A DNA stretch of 15,893 nt from Firmicutes bacterium UBA5420 (GTDB taxonomy: Bacteria; Bacillota; Limnochordia; Darwinibacteriales; Darwinibacteriaceae): assembly GCA_002409455.1 (NCBI GenBank), contig DHNI01000118.1:26223-42115 (forward strand). Reading direction: 5' to 3'. A program made the translations under genes and the position numbers. Below, one piece after another: positions 6,412 through 14,401 of the stretch. Every line of letters begins with the position of its first letter. The stretch's first letter is position 1. The notes beneath the pieces are model-generated. The model made no database searches. It saw only the letters and a list, made by a program, of their open reading frames with translations, and had not been told where the DNA came from.

Positions 6412-7626
6412 CTATGCGAGATCCACCATGGCGCTCCAGTTCCTGGTATTGTTCTTCCCTAGTTCTTTGGCCTGATACATCGCTTGATCCGCCATGAGTA
6501 ACAGCTGGCGCTTGTCGTCTGTATGCTCAGGCATTGCTGCAATGCCTAAAGAAACAGTAATAGGTTCGACCCATCTAGAACCTTTCAGCAGAGCCAGATT
6601 GTCCATAATCCGCCCAGCAACATGCTGGGCTCCCTCAGCGTCCATCCCTTTCAAAAGAACAACAAATTCATCGCCGCCATAACGAATCACTTGATCATCA
6701 TCCCTGACACTTTGGTTGATTATCTCCACTAGTCTCCTAAGGATCTGATCGCCTTCGGCATGACCGTAGGTATCGTTGAAAACAGCAAAATCATCAATAT
6801 CCATAAAAAGCACAGCCATGACTTCGTCGGATGGATTGCACAGCCAGTTGTTCAGATGCCGGAAATTGTAGGCTCCAGTCATGTCATCAACGAGTAGTTC
6901 TTCCTCCAGTTTCTTCCTCTGGATCCGCTCGATGCCCACTTGGGCCGCCGCCTTTAGTAATAAGGATAGATTGACCACAAGCGCAGAAAACACCACCAGG
7001 CCCCAATAACCATAGCTCATGATAAACAAGGTGAAGAGAACCCCGAGAAATCCACTACTCACCTGAGTGTAAAAGCTGCGCCCCATCATTGCTCTCATTT
7101 CGATCCACCAAGAGGTTCTCCTCCGGACAGCAGCAATGCGGCTTACCAACCCTGTATTGCAGAAGATGTAGACTGTTGTGGCGCCTGCTAGAGCCACAAC
7201 GGTACCAAACATAGTCATCTCGAGCACATTGCCCAAATATTCGCGAGTAAGGCTTGCCAAAAGTGTGGATAAGGCGAACTGGGAGGAGTTAAACATGGTA
7301 CGCCTCCACGGCTTTCTATGTTTTACCCCATCGTAAAGTCCCTTAAATGCCGAAAGTAACATGGCTTGTGTAGCACCACAGAGGTAAATCGTGGGGAGGA
7401 TGACTGCGATCCTTAAGGAAATATGGCGGCGCTCGTTTACGCTCACCATGTTCTCCTCGAGAAATACCTGCAGGGCGGCAAAAAACAACACTACGAGCCA
7501 GTTTCCGCGGGCAAATCCACGGTGAAGGGCGACAGCCAAAACCACGGTGACTATGATGACAGCATACATGTTGTAATACACTTGCCGTTCGGTATCGCGC
7601 TGCAAAAGAACACCCCCCTCCCCCAT
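6412..7626 (-). CDS. Membrane-bound diguanylate cyclase (GGDEF), first of a tandem pair
   Basis: Same architecture as its neighbour: a membrane domain (about 20-225), a linker helix, and a GGDEF domain from about 246 with RYGGDEF at 315-321. The I-site is RDDD at 308-311. Expected to synthesise cyclic di-GMP at the membrane. The two proteins align along their whole length, so the pair arose by tandem duplication and both kept catalytic and inhibitory sites. The ATG at 7626 lies 4 bases after the ysxC stop and has no good ribosome binding site. The G-rich start of the coding sequence (GGGGGAGGGGGG) would serve a TTG at 7605 with a 7-base gap, which would shorten the protein by 7 residues. The close spacing puts it in one transcript with lonA and ysxC. 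C-di-GMP function is secure from motifs; the sensed signal is unknown. Confidence 0.92.
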   Translation of the reverse strand: MGEGGVLLQRDTERQVYYNMYAVIIVTVVLAVALHRGFARGNWLVVLFFAALQVFLEENMVSVNERRHISLRIAVILPTIYLCGATQAMLLSAFKGLYDGVKHRKPWRRTMFNSSQFALSTLLASLTREYLGNVLEMTMFGTVVALAGATTVYIFCNTGLVSRIAAVRRRTSWWIEMRAMMGRSFYTQVSSGFLGVLFTLFIMSYGYWGLVVFSALVVNLSLLLKAAAQVGIERIQRKKLEEELLVDDMTGAYNFRHLNNWLCNPSDEVMAVLFMDIDDFAVFNDTYGHAEGDQILRRLVEIINQSVRDDDQVIRYGGDEFVVLLKGMDAEGAQHVAGRIMDNLALLKGSRWVEPITVSLGIAAMPEHTDDKRQLLLMADQAMYQAKELGKNNTRNWSAMVDLA

Positions 7627-7630
7627 GTTC

Positions 7631-8206
7631 TTAGGACATGAATTGCTGAATTATCGCAAGAATCTGATCCCGCCCATGCCGAGTCTCAGCGGAAAAAAGC
7701 AAGGGTTCTGCTCCAAGGGTTTCTCGCACAACCCTGGCATGTTGTCCATACTTTCCCCGGCTCAGTTTGTCAAGTTTTGTAGCGATCAGAATGTGGGGCA
7801 TGTCCATTTCGCGGAGCCACGAGTTCATGATCCGATCATCTTCGGTAGGCTTATGCCTTACATCAACGAGGTGAAGTACGCCCACGAGGTTGGGTCGGCC
7901 CGTGAGATAACTTTCAATCATGGGACCCCACTTCTTGCGCACGCCTTCTGGAACCTTGGCAAACCCATAGCCAGGCAAATCCACCAGGCAAAGGGTATCG
8001 ACCCGATAAAAATTAATTGTCTGGGTTCGCCCCGGCTGATTGGATGTACGGGCAAACTTTTTTCGTCCCACAATCGTGTTGATCAAAGATGACTTGCCCA
8101 CATTAGAACGACCAACCAGTGCAATTTCTTTGAGATCATGGACAGGATAGCCCTTGGCATCTACCGCGCTGGTAAGAAACTCGGCATTGTGTACATTCAA
8201 CCCCAT
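7631..8206 (-). CDS. ysxC: Ribosome biogenesis GTPase YsxC/EngB
   Basis: A 191-residue TRAFAC GTPase needed for assembly of the large ribosomal subunit. All G motifs are visible: G1 GRSNVGKS (32-39), switch threonines in GRTQT (59-63), G3 DLPG (76-79), G4 TKLD (143-146) and G5 SAE (172-174). The open frame runs further upstream into lonA. I chose ATG at 8206 because it has GGGAG 9 bases before it, lies one base after the lonA stop, and gives the usual YsxC N-terminus (residues 6-16, HNAEFLTSAVD). The lonA-ysxC pairing is the standard Bacillota arrangement. Translational coupling to lonA is likely from the one-base gap. Also called engB or yihA. Confidence 0.97.
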   Translation of the reverse strand: MGLNVHNAEFLTSAVDAKGYPVHDLKEIALVGRSNVGKSSLINTIVGRKKFARTSNQPGRTQTINFYRVDTLCLVDLPGYGFAKVPEGVRKKWGPMIESYLTGRPNLVGVLHLVDVRHKPTEDDRIMNSWLREMDMPHILIATKLDKLSRGKYGQHARVVRETLGAEPLLFSAETRHGRDQILAIIQQFMS

Positions 8207-8207
8207 G

Positions 8208-10616
8208 TTATTGTTCTCCCATCCATGATTCATCGTTAGCAATGGGTACCTCCGGAACCAGGAAAGGCAACGAAGACTCGCTAACAGCCTCTGGGTAGAG
8301 AGCACGGGCCAAAACCTCATCCATGTGTTCTACAAAGGAGATCTGAAGTTTTCCTAAGACACTGGCCGGTATCTCTTCTAGATCCTTCTCATTTTCTGTC
8401 GGCAGCAAAACATGGGTGATGCCTGCACGATGAGCTGCCAAGAGTTTCTCCTTTACTCCGCCGATGGGCAGGATCCTTCCACGCAGCGTGATCTCACCGG
8501 TCATGGAAAGCTCATGCCTGACAGGACGATTGGTTAAAGCGCTGGCTAGGGCCGTAGCAATGGTGATACCCGCCGAAGGCCCATCTTTAGGAATGGCACC
8601 TTCCGGAATGTGCATATGAATATCGCAGGATTCATGAAACTTCGGATCAATGCCCAGTTCAACCGCCCTCGAGCGAAGATAACTTAAGGCAGCCTGCGCT
8701 GATTCTTGCATTACTTCTCCAAGCTTTCCGGTCAGGGTCAGTTTTCCTTTGCCATCGACCACTGTCACTTCAATGGTGAGGGTCTCCCCTCCTACCTGGG
8801 TAAAGGCTAGACCGGTGGCAACGCCAACTTTATCCTCTTCATTCACCGCACTGTGATGATAGCGAGGAACGCCCAAGTACTTATGCAGATTGCTTACGGT
8901 AATACGGGCACTTGTGACCTGTCCCTTTACAATCTCTGTGGCCACTTTTCGACATACAGTACCTAGGCGCCTTTCGAGGGTGCGCACACCCGCTTCCTTC
9001 GTGTATTCATTGATAATCCTATAAATGGTATTATCAGATATCTGGAGCTGATCGGCTTTGAGCCCATTGTTTTCCAGTTGTTTGGGCCACAGATGCCGCT
9101 TGGCAATCTCAAATTTCTCATATTCTGTATAGCCAGGGATCTCGATCACTTCCATGCGATCCCTCAGAGCTGGAGGAATGGAGTGTAGGACATTGGCCGT
9201 GGTGATAAAGAGCACTTCGGAGAGATCAAAGGGAACCTCGAGATAATGGTCGCCAAAGCGATGATTCTGCTCAGGATCAAGTACCTCAAGGAGCGCGGAA
9301 GCCGGATCACCTCTAAAGTCCGAGGCCAGTTTATCCACTTCATCCAAGACAATGACAGGATTTAGACTTCCTACCGTCTTCATAGTCTGAATAATCCGTC
9401 CGGGCATGGATCCAATATATGTTCGACGATGACCGCGAATTTCAGCCTCATCACGCACACCACCCAGTGAAAGGCGAGAAAAGCTGCGATTCAAAGCTGT
9501 CCCCACCGATTGTGCTAGAGAAGTCTTACCAACCCCGGGGGGGCCAACGAGGCACAAGATAGGCCCCTTCGATGATTTCGTCAGTTGCCTGACGGCCAGA
9601 AACTCTAAGACTCTCTCCTTGACCTTCTCCAAGCCATAGTGGTCACGGTCGAGGAGTTCTTCAGCCAAGTTCAGATCTAACCGATCTTTTGTCCGTTTAG
9701 ACCAAGGCAAGGAAAGCATCCAGTCAATATAATTGCGAACGACTGTGGCCTCAGCTGCCATGGGAGCCATGCGTTCTAGACGGTGAATTTCATGGAGAAC
9801 CTTGGCTTTGGCTTCTTTGGGAAGCTTGCCCTTTTCAAGCTTATCTTTAAGTTCCTCAGCCTCCGTGCCGCCCTTCTCATCTCGTTCGCCCAACTCTACC
9901 TGAATCGCTTTAATTTGCTCGCGGAGATAATACTCCCGTTGCGCTTTTTCCATCTGCTTGCGTACACGCTGCTGAATGTTCTTCTCGAGCCCCAGAATCT
10001 CTCCCTCGCGATAAAGCAATCCTAAGATGGCTTCTAGGCGCTTATCAACCGCAAATACTTCCAGGAGCTTCTGTTTCTCCTTGAATCCCACATTTAACTG
10101 ACTGGCGATGGTATCAGCAAAACGATGTACATCCTCAATACTACTCACCGACATCAATACTTCTGCAGGAATCTTCTTACTAAGGCGCACATATTTCTCA
10201 AACTCATCGCGAGTGGCACGCATTAACGCCTCCCGCTCATAACTACCCATTTCTCCGTTTGTCTCAGGAACTGCTGTTATAAAGGCCTCGTAATAGCCAT
10301 CAGCATCATCAATGTGTTCTAAAGTGACTCTTTGGAGCCCCTCAACTAAAACTCGGATCTGGCCCTCGGGCACTTTCAGAAGCTGCTTAATCTCGCATAA
10401 AGTGCCGACACCATAAATATCTTCAGGCTGCGGATCTTCCACAGCCAATTGATGCTGTGCTGCCAAGACAATACGCCCGTCCCTGAGCATGCTTTGCTCG
10501 ACGGCTTCGATGGAGCGCTCACGCCCCACCTCAAGTGGTGTCACCATATGGGGAAACACCAGCGTTCCACGGAGAGGTAGCAACGGAACAGATTTTGCCA
10601 TGATTGATTGTACCAT
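8208..10616 (-). CDS. lon: ATP-dependent protease LonA
   Basis: A soluble AAA+ serine protease that degrades misfolded and some regulatory proteins. Its 802 residues match full-length LonA. The N-terminal substrate domain spans about 8-200, followed by a coiled-coil region (about 210-290). The AAA+ module has Walker A GPPGVGKT (358-365) and Walker B in VIVLDEVDK (421-429). The protease domain has catalytic S681 in PKDGPSAG and K724 in VKEKLLA, 43 residues apart as in E. coli (S679, K722). The ATG at 10616 follows GGAGG with a 7-base gap. It lies 51 bases after lonB with its own possible promoter at 10647-10655, so it may be expressed both with and without lonB. No CIRCE repeat was seen upstream. 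Confidence 0.98.
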   Translation of the reverse strand: MVQSIMAKSVPLLPLRGTLVFPHMVTPLEVGRERSIEAVEQSMLRDGRIVLAAQHQLAVEDPQPEDIYGVGTLCEIKQLLKVPEGQIRVLVEGLQRVTLEHIDDADGYYEAFITAVPETNGEMGSYEREALMRATRDEFEKYVRLSKKIPAEVLMSVSSIEDVHRFADTIASQLNVGFKEKQKLLEVFAVDKRLEAILGLLYREGEILGLEKNIQQRVRKQMEKAQREYYLREQIKAIQVELGERDEKGGTEAEELKDKLEKGKLPKEAKAKVLHEIHRLERMAPMAAEATVVRNYIDWMLSLPWSKRTKDRLDLNLAEELLDRDHYGLEKVKERVLEFLAVRQLTKSSKGPILCLVGPPGVGKTSLAQSVGTALNRSFSRLSLGGVRDEAEIRGHRRTYIGSMPGRIIQTMKTVGSLNPVIVLDEVDKLASDFRGDPASALLEVLDPEQNHRFGDHYLEVPFDLSEVLFITTANVLHSIPPALRDRMEVIEIPGYTEYEKFEIAKRHLWPKQLENNGLKADQLQISDNTIYRIINEYTKEAGVRTLERRLGTVCRKVATEIVKGQVTSARITVSNLHKYLGVPRYHHSAVNEEDKVGVATGLAFTQVGGETLTIEVTVVDGKGKLTLTGKLGEVMQESAQAALSYLRSRAVELGIDPKFHESCDIHMHIPEGAIPKDGPSAGITIATALASALTNRPVRHELSMTGEITLRGRILPIGGVKEKLLAAHRAGITHVLLPTENEKDLEEIPASVLGKLQISFVEHMDEVLARALYPEAVSESSLPFLVPEVPIANDESWMGEQ

Positions 10617-10646
10617 TTCTACACCTCCAGATTCGTAATTACATTC

Positions 10647-10655
10647 ATTGTATCA
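10647..10655 (-). promoter_or_regulatory. Possible extended -10 promoter of lonA
   Basis: In the lonB-lonA gap the minus strand reads TGATACAAT, an extended -10 element (TG-N-TACAAT). No good -35 box lies upstream, which is tolerated at extended -10 promoters. Transcription would begin near 10640, about 24 bases before the lonA ATG. Confidence 0.5.
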
Positions 10656-10667
10656 TAGTTTGGAAAA

Positions 10668-12371
10668 TCAGGGAATTATCCCTGGAGAGATTTTAGGAGA
10701 TGCTCCCAATAAGTCGCTATGAGTGCGGTGTGCCAGGGGTGCGGCGGTTTTCTCTTCCACGGAATCCAAGAGCACAATTTCAACAACGTCCGAGATTCGT
10801 TTCACGGGCACAACCTCTACCCCATTTGAGGTTTCGAAAATTTCCTGCCAATTGTCCGCGGGAATGAGTACTTTTGTAATGCCTGATTCAGCCGCAGCCC
10901 TCACCTTAGGCACTACGCCACCAACAGGCTTGATCAAACCATGAATCGTGACTTCACCAGTCATAGCCACATGACTTGTTACTGGGCGAGTGGTTAGGGC
11001 TGAGGCCACTGCCGTTACCATGCTCACCCCGGCCGAGGGTCCATCGACAGGGATCCCGCCTGGAAAGTTGATGTGGATATCATAATCTTGCGGTCTAAGC
11101 CCCATACAAGACTTTAAGACAGTCAGCACATTATCTACCGAACAGCGCGCCTGCGATCGGCGGCGCATAGTTCTACCCTGCCGCCCGAATTCTTCTTCTT
11201 CCATTACGCCCGTGACTTGCATGCGGCCTTGATTAGGTTCAACCAAAATAGCGGTAGCTTCCACTTCAATTACCGTGCCAATGTTTGGGCCATACATAGC
11301 AAGACCATTGACCACTCCTATGGTAGGCTCCTGCCTCACTTGACTTTGCGGCCTTGGCGTATACTGGCCGCAGTTAAGTACCCACTCAATGTCACCCTTT
11401 TCAATCGCCTGGCGACCCTCGCCAGTGACAACGCCTGCCGCGATTTGCACGATGTTGACCGCGTCCCTACCGTTGCTGGCAAAACGCTTAATCTCTCCTA
11501 ACGCATCCAGGCTCATAGGGTAATTGATCTTTAGCGCAGCATTTGAGGCTATAACCCCGATTTCCTCAGGGTTCAAGTTCCGGAAAAACACCTCTAAGCA
11601 ACGGGATCGAAGAGCCGGTGGTAACTCAGATGCAACCCTAGTTGTGGCCCCGATCAGCCGAAAGTCTGCCGGCAAACCATTTTCAAAAATCTCATGGATA
11701 TGCGCAGGTATATTGGTATCTTCCGAAGAGTAGTAGGCGCTATCCAAGAACACCTTGCGATCCTCTAACACCTTGAGCAGTTTATTGAGCTGCGTGGGAT
11801 GAAGCTCCCCAATTTCATCAATGAAAAGAACGCCACCGTGGGCTTTCGTCACTGCCCCTGGCTTAGGCTGGGGAATTCCTGCCACCCCCAAAGGACCCGC
11901 CCCTTGATAAATCGGATCATGTACGGAGCCCATGAGTGGATCAGCAATCCCTCGCTCATCAAAACGAGCTGTCGTTGCATCAATTTCTACGAACACGGCG
12001 TCCTTTCGAAAAGGTGACAAGGGGTTTGCCTTGGCTTCTTCCAACACAACGCGCGCCGCAGCCGTCTTGCCTACCCCCGGGGGGCCATAAACGATCACAT
12101 GTTGAGGATTCGGGCCACACAGGGCTGCCCGTAGGGCTTTGAGCCCGTCGTCTTGCCCAATAATCTCATGAAAATCCCTGGGCCTCGTCACTTCTGACAA
12201 TGGTTCGGTAAGGGATATGCTCTTGAGACGGTTCAATTTATCCATTTCTTTTTTCGACTCCCGATCAACAGCGGACTTGTTTCCCTGCTGCTGCCGGAGG
12301 AGGTTCCAAAAGTAAAGGCCAATGACAATAGCAAAAAAGAGATTGATCACTCCGAGAATTCCCATTATCAT
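10668..12371 (-). CDS. lonB: Lon-like ATP-dependent protease LonB (membrane-anchored, sporulation type)
   Basis: A second Lon protease without the LonA N-terminal domain. It has one hydrophobic anchor at about residues 4-22, then an AAA+ module with Walker A GPPGVGKT (96-103) and Walker B within GGVLFIDEIGE (179-189). The C-terminal protease domain has catalytic S446 in VDGPSAG and K489, again 43 residues apart. In B. subtilis LonB is made in the forespore, so its presence hints that this organism sporulates. Start choice: GTG at 12377 also opens the frame, but AGGAG overlaps that codon, whereas it sits 5 bases before ATG 12371, which I prefer (567 residues). The C-terminal tail after about residue 535 is low in conserved features. 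It lies downstream of the clpX terminator and upstream of lonA. Confidence 0.96.
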   Translation of the reverse strand: MIMGILGVINLFFAIVIGLYFWNLLRQQQGNKSAVDRESKKEMDKLNRLKSISLTEPLSEVTRPRDFHEIIGQDDGLKALRAALCGPNPQHVIVYGPPGVGKTAAARVVLEEAKANPLSPFRKDAVFVEIDATTARFDERGIADPLMGSVHDPIYQGAGPLGVAGIPQPKPGAVTKAHGGVLFIDEIGELHPTQLNKLLKVLEDRKVFLDSAYYSSEDTNIPAHIHEIFENGLPADFRLIGATTRVASELPPALRSRCLEVFFRNLNPEEIGVIASNAALKINYPMSLDALGEIKRFASNGRDAVNIVQIAAGVVTGEGRQAIEKGDIEWVLNCGQYTPRPQSQVRQEPTIGVVNGLAMYGPNIGTVIEVEATAILVEPNQGRMQVTGVMEEEEFGRQGRTMRRRSQARCSVDNVLTVLKSCMGLRPQDYDIHINFPGGIPVDGPSAGVSMVTAVASALTTRPVTSHVAMTGEVTIHGLIKPVGGVVPKVRAAAESGITKVLIPADNWQEIFETSNGVEVVPVKRISDVVEIVLLDSVEEKTAAPLAHRTHSDLLGASPKISPGIIP

Positions 12372-12399
12372 TCTCACTCCTCTCCGAGACTTACACCTT

Positions 12400-12427
12400 A
12401 TTATGCCCGGGGATGGAAAAAGGATAA
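12400..12427 (-). promoter_or_regulatory. Weak candidate promoter of lonB
   Basis: On the minus strand CATAAT (12405-12400) is a five-of-six -10 match, with TTATCC (12427-12422) 16 bases upstream as a poor -35. The -35 overlaps the 3' arm of the clpX terminator hairpin. A promoter is expected here because the terminator separates clpX from lonB; a sporulation sigma factor could use different boxes. Confidence 0.25.
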
Positions 12428-12451
12428 GTCGGGGATTCCAACTTATCCTTT
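12417..12451 (-). terminator. Intrinsic terminator after clpX
   Basis: An 11-base perfect stem, AAAGGATAAGT (12451-12441) with ACTTATCCTTT (12429-12419), closes an 11-base loop and ends in a short T-run that continues to 12417. The T-tract is only five to six bases long, so termination may be partial, allowing some read-through into lonB. Confidence 0.75.
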
Positions 12452-12476
12452 GGTGAACTTTTCGATGTTACATGTC

Positions 12477-13739
12477 TTAGGCACTTTCTTCTTTGCCCTT
12501 GCCCTTCGCCTTGCTGCGTACAACCAAGGGCTGCTCCTCTTTTTCTACAGATGCTCGAGTGATCACACACTTGGAAACATGATCCTCCGACGGGACATCG
12601 TACATCACATCGAGCATAATCCCCTCAACAACACTGCGCAGCCCTCTAGCCCCCGTTTTTTGCTCCAAAGCCTTGGCAGCAATTAGACGTAAAGCTTCAG
12701 GTTCAAACTCCAAGACAACGCCATCCATATGCAAGAGCTTTTGGAACTGCTTGACTAAGGCGTTCTTGGGCTCAGTGAGAATCTGCATCAGTGCCTCTGC
12801 GTCCAAGGCGTCGAGGGTGCATACCACCGGTACCCGGCCGATGAACTCAGGTATTAACCCATAGCGCAACAGATCTTCTGGCATATTTTGACGCAGAATA
12901 TCGCCAATTTTCTTTTCTTCTCGGGTCAAAACCTCGGCCCCAAAGCCAATCGTCTTGTGCCCAATTCGCCGTTCGATGATCTTCTCCAGCCCATCAAAGG
13001 CACCACCGCAGATGAACAAGATGTTCGTCGTGTCGATTTGGATAAACTCCTGATGGGGGTGCTTACGTCCACCTTGTGGAGGAACACTTGCCACCGTTCC
13101 TTCTAGAATCTTCAGGAGCGCCTGCTGCACTCCTTCGCCAGATACATCCCGGGTAATAGACGGATTCTCGGACTTGCGGGCAATCTTGTCAATTTCATCC
13201 ACATAGATGATGCCCAGTTCAGCCCGTTCTACATCATAATCGGCCGCCTGAATCAGTTTCAGAAGAATATTCTCCACATCTTCTCCCACATAACCAGCTT
13301 CAGTCAGACTTGTAGCATCGGCAATGGCAAAAGGCACGTTGAGAATCCTAGCCAACGTCTGGGCCAAAAACGTTTTTCCGCTTCCCGTAGGCCCCAGCAT
13401 GAGAATGTTACTCTTTTGCAACTCAACGTCATCGGACTTCTCATTGCTGTTAATGCGCTTGTAGTGGTTGTAAACAGCCACAGACAACGCCTTCTTGGCC
13501 TCCTCTTGACCAATCACATATTCGTCCAAAGCTTCCCTGATCTCTTTAGGCTTGGGAATGCTATCTAGTTCAATGTCATGTTCTTCGGTGAACTCTTCCT
13601 CGATGATCTCGTTACAGAGCTCTATACATTCATCACATATATAGACCCCTGGTCCGGCGATGAGCTTTTTTACCTGCTCCTGCATTTTTCCGCAAAAAGA
13701 ACATTTTAACTGCCCTTTTTCATCGCCAAATTTGAACAT
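12477..13739 (-). CDS. clpX: ATP-dependent Clp protease ATP-binding subunit ClpX
   Basis: The AAA+ unfoldase that feeds substrates to ClpP. The 420-residue length is typical. The N-terminal zinc domain has C13, C16, C35 and C38. The AAA+ module has Walker A GPTGSGKT (116-123), Walker B in IIYVDEID (177-184), pore loop GYVG (149-152) and RKH loop (225-227). The IGF loop that docks on ClpP is at 264-266, and sensor 2 is GARGLR (363-368). The C-terminus ends in a lysine/glutamate-rich tail. The ATG at 13739 has a moderate AGGTGGGG upstream. It follows clpP by 25 bases, so unfoldase and peptidase are probably made from one transcript. Confidence 0.98.
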   Translation of the reverse strand: MFKFGDEKGQLKCSFCGKMQEQVKKLIAGPGVYICDECIELCNEIIEEEFTEEHDIELDSIPKPKEIREALDEYVIGQEEAKKALSVAVYNHYKRINSNEKSDDVELQKSNILMLGPTGSGKTFLAQTLARILNVPFAIADATSLTEAGYVGEDVENILLKLIQAADYDVERAELGIIYVDEIDKIARKSENPSITRDVSGEGVQQALLKILEGTVASVPPQGGRKHPHQEFIQIDTTNILFICGGAFDGLEKIIERRIGHKTIGFGAEVLTREEKKIGDILRQNMPEDLLRYGLIPEFIGRVPVVCTLDALDAEALMQILTEPKNALVKQFQKLLHMDGVVLEFEPEALRLIAAKALEQKTGARGLRSVVEGIMLDVMYDVPSEDHVSKCVITRASVEKEEQPLVVRSKAKGKGKEESA

Positions 13740-13764
13740 CTAATCACCCCACCTCAACTATCAC

Positions 13765-14379
13765 TTACTGCTGTTTGTCGTCTTTGCCCTGAGTCTGATG
13801 CTTGGTTAGGACACCATCAATCAAGCCATATTCCACTGCACTTTGAGCGGACATGTAGTAATCGCGATCGGTGTCTTGCTCAATCCTCTCGAGGGGTTGA
13901 CCCGTATGGTTTTGCAAGATCTTGTTAACCTGTGTCTTCAGAAGCAAGATTTCCTTGGCCTGAATTTCAATTTGACTAGCCTGGCCTTGAGCCCCACCTA
14001 AAGGCTGGTGAATCATGATACGTGAATTTGGCAGAGCATAGCGCTTTCCGGCAGCCCCTGCCGTAAGGAGCAGGGCGGCCATGCTAGCCGCCATTCCCAC
14101 ACAAATCGTGGAAACATCAGCCTTGATATACTGCATGGTGTCATAAATGGCTAATCCAGAATAGACTACCCCACCTGGACTGTTAATATACAAGTGGATG
14201 TCCTTGTCTGGATCCTCTGATTCTAGAAATAGCAGCTGCGCAATGACAAGATTAGCCACCTGATCATCGATGGGACCACCGATGAAGATAATGCGATCCT
14301 TGAGGAGCCGGGAGTAAATGTCGAAGGCCCGTTCTCCTCGATTTGTCTGTTCTACAACCATTGGGACTAAAACACTCAA
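13765..14379 (-). CDS. clpP: ATP-dependent Clp protease proteolytic subunit ClpP
   Basis: A serine peptidase that forms the 14-subunit chamber used by ClpX and other Clp ATPases. With TTG at 14379 as start the protein has 204 residues, and the catalytic triad is S99 (in GMAASMAA), H124 (in MIHQP) and D173 (in DTDRDYY), two residues beyond E. coli numbering. The open frame extends upstream to 14430, overlapping tig, but GGGGAG just before the TTG and the family N-terminus (residues 5-15, VPMVVEQTNRG) favour the TTG. A later ATG (residue 7) lacks a ribosome binding site. The tail KDDKQQ is a short polar extension. It sits 22 bases after tig, the usual clostridial order tig-clpP-clpX. Confidence 0.97.
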   Translation of the reverse strand: MSVLVPMVVEQTNRGERAFDIYSRLLKDRIIFIGGPIDDQVANLVIAQLLFLESEDPDKDIHLYINSPGGVVYSGLAIYDTMQYIKADVSTICVGMAASMAALLLTAGAAGKRYALPNSRIMIHQPLGGAQGQASQIEIQAKEILLLKTQVNKILQNHTGQPLERIEQDTDRDYYMSAQSAVEYGLIDGVLTKHQTQGKDDKQQ

Positions 14380-14401
14380 GTGTCTCCCCGCCTTTCTATA
14401 C

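Noticed and set aside
8207..8320. Upstream extension of ysxC into lonA (38 extra residues)
   Set aside because: The extra residues overlap lonA, are unlike YsxC N-termini, and the ATG at 8206 has its own ribosome binding site.
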